From Phoronis ovalis (lineage: Eukaryota; Phoronida; Phoronidae): a stretch of DNA of 10,327 nt. Within the stretch, counting starts at the first letter, position 1; each line of letters begins with the position of its first letter. Below are positions 1 through 6,424 of the stretch, one piece after another. The notes beneath the pieces are model-generated. The model did not search any database, had not been told where the DNA came from, and worked only from the letters and a program-made list of their open reading frames with translations. A program made the translations under genes and the position numbers. The stretch is from NCBI GenBank assembly GCA_028565635.1, contig JAOXYB010065057.1:1-10327 (forward strand). Reading direction: 5' to 3'.

Positions 1-1
1 C

Positions 2-97
2 AGTGATTTACCTTTCAAACAGAAACAACCAAAAAAGCCAGCGCCAAGGAGGAAAAAAGAAAAAATCATAAATTTAACCTCTTCATTAGCACTGTGA
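2..97 (+). CDS. possible C-terminal end of an unrecognised basic protein
   Basis: An open frame enters from the left edge of the window and ends at TGA 95-97, giving 31 residues. It has a strongly basic stretch (KQKQPKKPAPRRKKEK) followed by a neutral tail. The lysine/arginine/proline composition looks more like a protein tail than AT-rich noise, but A-rich DNA can also encode lysine runs. The CAG at 1-3 could be a splice acceptor, which would make this a terminal exon. An AATAAA about 280 bases downstream (near 380) could be its polyadenylation signal. I do not recognise the protein. No matching stretch is evident at the equivalent place upstream of the second duplicated copy near 8735. This could be a chance open frame. 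Confidence 0.25.
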   Translation, partial: SDLPFKQKQPKKPAPRRKKEKIINLTSSLAL

Positions 98-626
98 TTT
101 AAATCAATTGTGACCTTATGCCATCTAGCAGAATCCCTCAAACAATTGCAAAATTATTATTAACTCATGTTGCATGATTGGTGCCCCATGTAAGATGTAT
201 AGCATTTAGATTAAGGTAACTTGAGTGTGTACATTGATCAGATGGTATTATATAATTATGTATTAAAATATCATGTCTGTTATAAATCTAATTTCATGAG
301 GCTTTGAACTTCATATAATTGCAATTACTTTTTTCAATACAGATGACATGATGGCATTATAAAATAATATTATTTTGAATAAAGAGTTGAATATATCTTT
401 TTGTAACAGACTCGTTTTCAATATTATTTCTTACATTAGTGCTTACCATGGAGAAACAATAATGCAGACTTGATTTTTCCAAAAAAAAACATAAGTTTAT
501 TAGCAGAAATATACTTTTGGTACAGATTTCCCTAAGTATATACATCTGCATGCACTTTTTCCAGCAGTATGCAAAGTAGCTTTCCTGTATTTTACACTCA
601 AAAAACCTACACAGCACATACAATTT
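98..626. other. AT-rich non-coding flank, left part of duplicated segment copy A
   Basis: No convincing gene lies here; the minus-strand open frame at 357-635 is not conserved in the paralogous copy. From about 230 to 626 the sequence is a diverged direct copy of about 8739-9155. Shared landmarks are GATCAGATGGTATTATATA, CAGATGACATGA.GGCATTATAAAAT, GAATAAAGAGTTGAATATAT, GCATGCACTTT and CAGCACA. An AATAAA near 380, followed by T/G-rich sequence, could be a polyadenylation signal on the plus strand. Homology to copy B stops at about 626, where the retrotransposon LTR begins. Confidence 0.65.
379..384 (+). promoter_or_regulatory. candidate polyadenylation signal AATAAA
   Basis: AATAAA is followed by GAGTTGAATATATCTTTTTGT, a plausible downstream U/GU-rich element. 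The hexamer and its surroundings are conserved in the second duplicated copy near 8880. It could serve the partial gene ending at 97. In AT-rich DNA the hexamer is common, so the conservation is mild support only, because the whole block is duplicated. Confidence 0.25.
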
Positions 627-749
627 GTAGTACATTGGTAATGTTTATTTTGTGATTCATCATGATCACGTACTTATGTATCTTCAGTAGTTGGAGAGTT
701 AGTTGGCAGCCATTAAAACTTTATCTATTTGTGCAATCAGATCACAACA
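627..749 (+). repeat. 5' LTR of the gypsy element
   Basis: This 123-bp LTR runs from TGTAGTAC to ATCACAACA. It shares with the 3' LTR an identical 8-bp start, an internal block of more than 20 bp around GTTAGTTGGCAGCCATT, and the last 13-14 bp. Between these blocks the copies differ by substitutions and indels. Such short LTRs suit the Mag lineage. The start was placed where homology to the second genomic copy ends and where TG appears in both LTRs; the end was placed by the adjoining primer-binding site. Confidence 0.75.
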
Positions 750-750
750 T

Positions 751-765
751 TGGCGACCAGGATGG
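751..765 (+). other. primer-binding site of the gypsy element
   Basis: TGGCGACCAGGATGG lies one base after the LTR end. TGG complements the 3' CCA of a tRNA, and close variants of TGGCGACGAGGAT are a common primer-binding site in Ty3/gypsy elements. The likely gag ATG (762-764) overlaps this site. Confidence 0.75.
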
Positions 766-1333
766 CTATTTTTTTTAGAAACATTAGTAATGAGTTTGAC
801 TGCAACACAGAGAAATGGCAGCATGCAGTATTATGTAGAGCGATTGAAGCATTTTTATGTGGCAAATAAAATTGCGGACACTGATAGGAAGAAAGCCATT
901 TTCTTGACAGTGTGTGGCAGTAAAACTTATAAATTGTTGAGAAGCCTAGTTCAACCTGTAGATAAGACTTTTAAAGAACCGTTAACTGTATTACAGAATA
1001 ATTTTGTGAATGATCAAAGAATCCAATGACGTTTATTTGCAGAGTCAAATGCATGATTTGGCATATAAAAGGGCTGTCGATATTTGCGCAGACATGGAAG
1101 CGACATCTGAAATATGACCGACTTAAGTTCTCATCAGGCAGGATAAAACAATGAAAGCAAATCATATGTCAGTTGATAAGCAACAGGAAATTGTGAAACT
1201 TAAACGTTTTAAATGTGGTGGACCTCATGAACAGTCTACATGTAGATTCATAGAAGCTGAATGTTTTGGCCGAGTGTGGAAAAATTTAGCACATTTCAAA
1301 GAAGTGTGCATAGGTCCAAGAAGCAGCCTTTAG
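762..1333 (+). pseudogene. gag remnant (capsid plus zinc knuckles) of the gypsy element
   Basis: Gag encodes the structural capsid and nucleocapsid protein that packages element RNA. The likely start, ATG 762, reads to EFDCNTEKW, typical of the beginning of Mag-type Gag. The frame then shifts near 820 into the conserved capsid part (YVERLKHFYVANKIAD, VCGSKTYKLLRSL, DKTF) and ends at a stop at 1027-1029. A further fragment at 1061-1117 (RAVDICADMEAT) matches the end of the capsid region, so a middle part is missing. At 1213-1310 a degenerate zinc-knuckle region remains (KCGGPHEQSTC, then AECF...HFKEVC). The first cysteine of knuckle one is replaced (CGT, Arg) and knuckle two is scrambled. At least two frameshifts and one deletion make it non-functional. 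Confidence 0.8.
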
Positions 1334-1420
1334 GTCCATGAAAAATAACGAAACTGAAACTAAAAACAAGACCCAGAAAGCTAATTATATTGAAGAAGAG
1401 GCCAGTAAGGCAAATTCCAT

Positions 1421-1695
1421 GCATTGAACATTGGACTGGGTGGGAAACTACAACTTGTGCAAATTGACACTGGTACCTCTGTATCCATACTGAGTGAATT
1501 AAGTCACGTATAACATAAAAGATAATGTCTGCCATCTCCAAGAGACAATTAAATGATGTGCTTCAAACTTACACCGGTGAAACTATTCCAGTGTTGGGTA
1601 AAATAGTTGTACCTGTTAGGTATGGTAACCAGAGTGCAGAACTACGTGCTATATGGTTGTAAAAGGTGATGGTCCAGTTCTACTAGGAAGAGATT
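1421..1695 (+). pseudogene. retropepsin-like protease remnant of the gypsy element
   Basis: An aspartic protease that would have cleaved Gag-Pol. The active-site motif IDTGTSVSILSE is intact, with the catalytic Asp codon at 1466-1468. The frame stops at TAA 1511-1513. Downstream pieces in other frames fit the rest of the domain: TGETIPVLGKIVVPV near 1570-1615, then a stop near 1663, then VVKGDGPVLLGRD, the LLGRDWL-type end of a gypsy protease, in which Trp is replaced by a stop. The catalytic Asp survives but the reading frame does not. Confidence 0.8.
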
Positions 1696-1769
1696 AGCTG
1701 CAAAATATTAGACTAAATTGGCAACAGATATTGGCATTTAATACTCATAACACAAGTTTGCTACAAGTC

Positions 1770-2400
1770 TTGGTTAGATATTCAGAGGTTTTCGAGGAAA
1801 CCCTAGGGGAGTTAAGGCTAAAATATATGTGGATCTAAATACCGAACCACGTTATTTTAAGGCCAGACCAGTACCTTTCGCACAGGGAATTGAAATAGAA
1901 TTGAATCACCTTGAAAAAGAGGAAATTATTTCTGAAGTTGATTTTGCAGATTGGACGGCACCAACTGTTTCAGTCAGGAAGCAAAATGGATTGATTCGCA
2001 TTTGTGGTGATTATAAAGTGACAGTAAACAAAGTATATCCAAACTGGATAAATATCTGATTCCTAAAACAGATGATCTGTTGGCAGTGTTGGGCTGAGGT
2101 GAAAAGTTCACTAAGTTAGACATGTCTCAATCAGGCATATACCAGCAGATGAGCTTGGATGAGGATTCAAAGATATATGCTACAACAACACATTTAAAAG
2201 ACTTTATCAGTATAACCGTATAGCATTTGTAATTTCATCAGCACCGAGAATATTCCAATTGCATAATGGATGGATTGTTACAAGGAATCCCAGGGGTGAT
2301 GGTAAGAGCTATTAAGTAGATGATATCTTATTCACAGGTGCTAATGACGAGGAGCATCTTGCTAACTTATGTTTTGCACCAAAGAGGTAAGTATTCATTT
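1770..2400 (+). pseudogene. reverse transcriptase remnant of the gypsy element
   Basis: RNA-dependent DNA polymerase that copies element RNA into DNA. The best preserved piece lies at 1829-2059: RYFKARPVPFA, LEKEEIISEVDFADWTAP, then IRICGDYKVTVN, all standard for the fingers region of Ty3/gypsy RT. After a stop, FTKLDMSQ near 2107-2130 contains the first catalytic aspartate (LDMSQ). Fragments of the ASAPxxFQ...MDGLLQGIPG region follow at about 2235-2297. The second catalytic motif is VDDILFTG from 2316, but the codon before it is TAA (2313-2315), where the family has Tyr (YVDD). Several stops and frameshifts separate the pieces. Confidence 0.9.
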
Positions 2401-2684
2401 ACGATGCGAGAAATGTTTGTTTGCGCAATGCAAAGTGGTTTATTGTGGTACCAAATTGCAAAGGCAGGAATGGATCGAACCAGTCGCTTATAAAGTGGAA
2501 GCTATATCTATGAGGCAAAATGCCCTACCAATGAGGGTGAGCTGAGATCGTTCTTAGGTAATTATGTTGAATTATTACAATCACAACTTTCTTCCCAATG
2601 TGTCAACATTGTTGGAGCCATTCATTGCACAGGTTACTGAGTAAGGACATATGGTTATCGCGGAAGTGGAACAGTGAACAACAG

Positions 2685-3037
2685 AAGCCTTTGATAAAGC
2701 TAAGCAATTCTTACTTTCATCAGCATTGTTGGTTCATTATGATTTCAACAAAGATTTAATACTCAGTTGTTATGCTTTACCCTATATAATAGATGCAGTG
2801 CTTTCACACAAATTTGAAGATGGTACTGGTGAGCAACAAATTGGTTTTGTCTCAATATCGTTAAATGATGCGCAGAGAGGATATGCACAAATCGAGAAGG
2901 ATTAGCTATCATTTTTGGACTAAAAAAAATTTCGTCAGTACCTTTATGGAAAACATTTTGAAATCCAGACAAACTACAAACCACTAATTGGTTTGTTTGA
3001 ATTTTTTAAGAATACCTATGTCAAATATGCCCGGTAA
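2685..3037 (+). pseudogene. RNase H remnant of the gypsy element
   Basis: This domain removes the RNA strand during reverse transcription. The frame from about 2687 reads AFDKAKQFLLSSALLVHYD, the standard lead into gypsy RNase H, then CYALPYIIDAVLSHK, where the family has DASPYGIGAVLSH. The catalytic Asp codon is now TAT (Tyr, 2771-2773) and the next-but-one Ser is Leu. The region GFVSISLNDAQRGYAQIEKD ends at TAG 2903-2905; after that and a further stop, KKFRQYLYGKHFEIQT and YKPLIGLF remain, with the usual catalytic TDH replaced by TNY. This part is inactive by substitutions as well as by stops. Confidence 0.85.
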
Positions 3038-3119
3038 CATCCAGTGCCAGGTAATAATGTTTTACTTTTGGATTTTGAATCAAACACCTGTGCATTCTAC
3101 AAACAGTAAAATTTGGCTT

Positions 3120-3765
3120 AGACAGGAACCTATTTTGTCCGGTATCCACGATTATATATTACAGGGATGGCCTACAGTAGAATGTAGTAATAAATTTTGT
3201 CCACTCCATATTTTAAGCTCAAAATGGAACTTAGTGTCAAAGATGGCCAGGATAAAATTTTGATGGAGTTACACCAAACACATCCAGGTGTCTCAAGGAT
3301 GAAGTCTAATGCTAGGAGTTACGTGTGGTACTTAATTATTCCAAAATGGTTGAAAATATTGAAGCTGAGGATAGGAATTGTGATTCAAGTCACAGGTAAA
3401 TCAAAAATCTACAGCCATAAAGGCAAAATTACATCCATGGGAATTTCGAAAGAAACCATGGACGCGTGTACATCTTGTTTATGCCTGACATTTTTTGCAG
3501 GAATGTTTCTCATTATTGTGGATTCTAATTCAAAGTGGTTGAATGTTCATATTATTTCTAGCATAACATCAGCAGCAACGATTGCTAAATTTTCACAATT
3601 CATGGATTACATGAGAGTATTGTAATGGACTGAATTTCACTAGTAATGAGTTTTCAGAATTCCTCCACAAAAATGGAATTTGTCACATTAGAACAGCATT
3701 GTACCGTCCAGCTTCAAATGGTCAAGCAAATGTGCCATGAGAACATTTAAAGATTGTATGAAAAA
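3120..3765 (+). pseudogene. integrase remnant of the gypsy element
   Basis: Integrase inserts the DNA copy into host chromosomes. A linker piece (EPILSGIHDYILQGWP, near 3127-3175) is followed by the zinc-binding region LHQTHPGVSRMKSNARSYVW at about 3263-3325. In the catalytic core WTRVHLVYA (3459-3485) stands where the family has WxRVHxDYA, so the first catalytic Asp is Val (GTT, 3477-3479), and a stop follows. Then come VDSNSKWLNV and, frameshifted, NFTSNEFSEFLHKNGI, where the SDNG motif carrying the second Asp is lost. Finally RPASNGQAN has Asn where the catalytic Glu should be. The catalytic triad is therefore gone. Confidence 0.88.
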
Positions 3766-3769
3766 GATG

Positions 3770-4170
3770 GTAGAAAATGGCCGGACCGATGGGGCTAATT
3801 TGCAGACAAAGCCAGATTCTTACTCCTATATCGTGCAACACTACATGCTACAACAGATCGTACAGACTTTGACTTGATTAACCTGAGTACAGAATGTTAA
3901 AGAGACAAACAATTTCAGATGAAAGCTAGTCATGATTATCATGCTAATTAGGAGTGTGACTTAATGGAAAATGACACAGTTTATGTACGTGAATTTGATA
4001 CTAACCGTAGATTTCTGGGATTTTTGTTGATCATGCAGTCTGGTCCCATATGTCGAATAAAGTTCAACTTGAGGACAGTCTGTAGGAGGAGACATCAGGA
4101 TCATGTTCGCGCTAAAATAAATCCGTCAAACCAGATCGAATGTTCTATCACAAACATTGCCGTCATTACC
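3770..4170 (+). pseudogene. C-terminal integrase tail (GPY/F-like) remnant
   Basis: The segment at 3964-4110 reads NDTVYVREFDTNRRFLGF, then SGPICRIKF and RRRHQDHVR. This matches the pattern of the GPY/F module at the end of gypsy integrases (GDxVYVRNF...W.PG...GP..Y.V......RRHxDQLR). The Gly-Pro-Tyr core is changed to GPI. Between the core and this module, 3770-3960 is heavily interrupted. After 4170 coding similarity fades and no polypurine tract is clear before the 3' LTR at 4432. Confidence 0.7.
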
Positions 4171-4431
4171 TGAATCATCTCTGTCATTTGATAATGTAAA
4201 ACCTGTCAATGGTACTGAAGTGTTGAATTCAGAACCATTGTGACATTCTTCGAGCATTACAACAAGCCCAACTTATTTGATGGATTGTGTTACCGGATGA
4301 TTACAAGTTAATTATTGCGGCTTGGAACGTTTACATGACGTATGTTTTGAAAACTAAAACACTAAGTTATGTGTTAAAGATATTAATTAAAGATAACATC
4401 CTATAAGTAATTTAAGTGCTTCGACATTTAA

Positions 4432-4564
4432 TGTAGTACTTTAATTAGTTTAAGTTTTAAATTTGTAACATCAAAGACTGTACAAAGAGTTAGTTGGCAG
4501 CCATTAAAAGCACATGTTATTTTAACAGCTAGTACTTAATTATTCCTGCGATCAGATCACAACA
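4432..4564 (+). repeat. 3' LTR of the gypsy element
   Basis: This 133-bp LTR starts TGTAGTAC and ends GATCAGATCACAACA. It shares the conserved GTTAGTTGGCAGCCATTAAAA block with the 5' LTR, but between that block and the end it carries about 20 bp more than the 5' LTR. The divergence between the two LTRs, which were identical at insertion, indicates an old insertion. TAATT follows directly as the right half of the presumed target-site duplication. Confidence 0.75.
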
Positions 4565-4807
4565 TAATTAATTTTTAGTAACATTTAGCAACCAAACATT
4601 GTAATGGCCACACATAGTTTTACCTTCCAACATACATTTATAGCAACCAAACATTACAGCTGTCACATACATGTAATTAAAGCACAATATATTAGAAGTA
4701 ACTGTCGTGAATGTTGCTGGCACAACAATTTGCAAATACAGGTGGAAAAATTATAAAATGATAATAATAAAAACTAGCGGTTCATATTGTTAGTTAGACA
4801 ACCTCAC

Positions 4808-4920
4808 CTGGATTTCTGTAAATTATAGCTGATAAAATGATCTTCTGAGCCAAATATATCTGAAGGTCTAAAGATGAAGGCTTCTGGGAATTCCTCTCAC
4901 ACTGCATCCTCACTATGTAC
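4808..4920 (-). pseudogene. NDUFA9: broken NDUFA9-like exon, copy A
   Basis: This is a diverged copy of the exon at 9378-9486. The splice sites look intact on the minus strand: acceptor CTATAG before 4920 and donor CCAG|GTGAGG after 4808. Translated from its 5' end it reads HSEDAV, then TGA (4899-4897) where copy B has CGA (Arg), then EEFPEAFIFRPSDIFGSEDHFISY. A 4-bp insertion relative to copy B near 4820-4830 shifts the frame before the donor. RPSDIFGxEDxF is the signature of the mitochondrial complex I 39 kDa accessory subunit, an atypical short-chain dehydrogenase-like protein at the edge of the matrix arm. With a stop and a frameshift this copy cannot encode the subunit. It still keeps SDIFG, closer to the family consensus than copy B. 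Confidence 0.75.
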
Positions 4921-5116
4921 CTATAGAAATTTTATAAATAAAACACATAAAAGGAAGTGAAAAACTTCAAAGGAAATAAATTAATATTGCTGATGTTGAG
5001 GCAAGACAATTATTATATAATAGCATCATTCACTGTTTAGAATTCTGCAGCAAAAAACTTATAGAACTCTGAATCAGCTTTCTTTTGATTCTAGCTCAGG
5101 CCTACCTAACCAGCAT

Positions 5117-5290
5117 AGACTCGACCATCAATCCGCATTCGCAGACCTGTTTCCTACCATTCAAACCCATTTTGAAGGTTTTGCACCAAAATTCCTACTA
5201 CTCGAACCGCCATTTCTGTAGACTCGCATAAGTTGCCAGGAAATCGCACAGATTTCCATAGTCTCGGACTATTTCCTACGATTCAGAAAT
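5117..5290. repeat. CpG-richer stretch with short degenerate direct repeats
   Basis: TTCCTAC followed by an ATTC-like motif recurs at 5151, 5192 and 5273 (ttcctaccattcaaac, ttcctactactcgaac, ttcctacgattcagaa). GACTCG occurs at 5118 and 5221, and a related GTCTCGGAC at 5261. The stretch has more CpG than its surroundings and no equivalent is seen in the second duplicated copy. No open frame of note is convincing. It may be a fragment of a mobile element or of a decayed exon. Confidence 0.35.
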
Positions 5291-5336
5291 AATACATACG
5301 GGCTTTCTCTGTTACAGAAACTGACGAATATCCTTT

Positions 5337-5358
5337 GTATATACCATCAGGTATATAC
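5337..5358. repeat. perfect 9-bp inverted repeat (hairpin)
   Basis: GTATATACC and GGTATATAC are exact reverse complements separated by the 4-base loop ATCA. The stem is AT-rich and no U-run marks it as a terminator, which would not be expected in a eukaryote anyway. It lies at the edge of the segment missing from copy B, so it could mark the end of an inserted element, but no function can be assigned. Confidence 0.5.
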
Positions 5359-6424
5359 ATTGACAGGTCTCATGCAAAACAATAGCAACAAAGAAAAAGG
5401 GCGTGGCTTTCTCATGGTTTAAAAAAACTTTATGGTGCTCTATACTTATATATGGTTTTCTAAGAATTAATATTCCGTATTTTTAAGAGGCATATAAAAT
5501 TGGCCCAAAACTAACTGACTTATTTACGCTGTTAACTGAAACTGATCACAATATAGAAAATTACTTGAAGACTTAATTGAACACAACAGCCCCGGGCAAC
5601 AGCATGGTTTTTCCCCATTTCTAGTACTACATTATATTGATACATTTTCCTTTGATCTGGCCCTACAGAGACATAGATTGTCAATCATATTAGGTAGATT
5701 TTATTAGGTATACTTACTTCAAACAATAATTATTTTTAATTGAGTGATGCATTGCACTGGCATGCTATGGAGAAACATATTTTAACTTTCAAAATGTTTG
5801 TAACGGTCGTGTACATGTTTCATATTGGGAATTCACATTTGTACGAGTGACGACGGATTAAATACATAAAAATTACTTGGATAGTACATGACATGAAACA
5901 ACAAGAATCCCAGCGAAAGAAACGCAAGTGAAGTAAGGAATAATTCTGTATTTCAGTGCCACCTGGTGGGATTATTATTTTAAAAAGCTGTCACTTTAGT
6001 AATATGACCTTCAAAACGTTGTTTTTGACATAGCTTTTTCAAAATATGTGTATATAACCTTCATTTTATTTCCTAGTTGAAATAGTTTTCATGGAAACAT
6101 AATTATAATGCAGACAGCAACTTTTTAAGTGGATGAAAAGTGGATGGCTTTCAAATACATTTCCCCACCCCTAAATACAAAAAATGTTTACATTTTTTAA
6201 GTAAATGCAAAGTACTATATTATTTTATATTACTCAAAAATACCCCGACCGTTTTTAATTTACTGTTATAAAAAAGCCAATGCACAAAAATGGATCGTTA
6301 TACGCATCGTAAGTGGCATTATTAGAATGCTTTGGCCTTTTAATTCAGAAAGGATCGTAAAATAAATCAAGGACACTGCATAAACTAAACAAGGATTACT
6401 CATATTAATTTCAAGAATTGTATT

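Larger units (their letters stand above)
627..4564 (+). mobile_element. degenerate Ty3/gypsy LTR retrotransposon, Mag-like
   Basis: A dead LTR retrotransposon of 3,938 bp. Order: 5' LTR 627-749, primer-binding site from 751, gag remnants 762-1333, protease with IDTG near 1466, reverse transcriptase with a VDD box at 2316, RNase H, integrase, a GPY/F-like tail near 3964-4110, and 3' LTR 4432-4564. Both LTRs start TGTAGTAC and end ATCACAACA (TG...CA). They are flanked by CAATT (622-626) and TAATT (4565-4569), a likely 5-bp target-site duplication with one substitution. Gag resembles the Mag lineage (YVERL, VCGSKTYKLLRSL). The interior of about 3.7 kb is shorter than typical for such elements, so there are internal deletions. 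No clear polypurine tract is seen before the 3' LTR. It is old: the frames are repeatedly broken and the LTRs are strongly diverged. The paralogous site near 9160 lacks the element. Confidence 0.9.
4927..6424. other. non-coding region between the copy A exon and the TRIM pseudogene
   Basis: No supported gene. To about 5100 it matches 9487-9660 (shared CTGGGAATTC-side flank, AATTCT.CAGC.AAAAACTTA). A short resemblance also occurs at 5611-5640 against 9871-9900 (CCCA.TTCTAG....T.CATTATAT). Between these two anchors copy A is roughly 300 bp longer than copy B, and the excess coincides with the CpG-richer repeat stretch at about 5100-5300 and the hairpin at 5337. From about 5660 to 6424 the sequence is AT-rich with nothing recognised. 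The exception is a possible 5' UTR intron for the TRIM gene: a GTAAGT at 6309 and a pyrimidine-rich acceptor ending TTTGTTCCAG at 6450. Confidence 0.55.

Noticed and set aside
357-635. Minus-strand 92-residue open frame
   Set aside because: It is Cys/Tyr/Phe-rich without motifs, runs into the LTR, and the paralogous copy near 9045-9165 has stops in the corresponding frame.
2763-2984. Minus-strand open frame inside the RNase H region
   Set aside because: It is a shadow of the plus-strand RNase H coding remnant, whose motifs are clear.
5182-5260. Possible short minus-strand coding start (reads MEICAISWQLMRVYRNGG) as a first exon of NDUFA9
   Set aside because: It ends after about 33 residues, lacks the Rossmann GATGFLG motif and a suitable donor, and has no counterpart in copy B.
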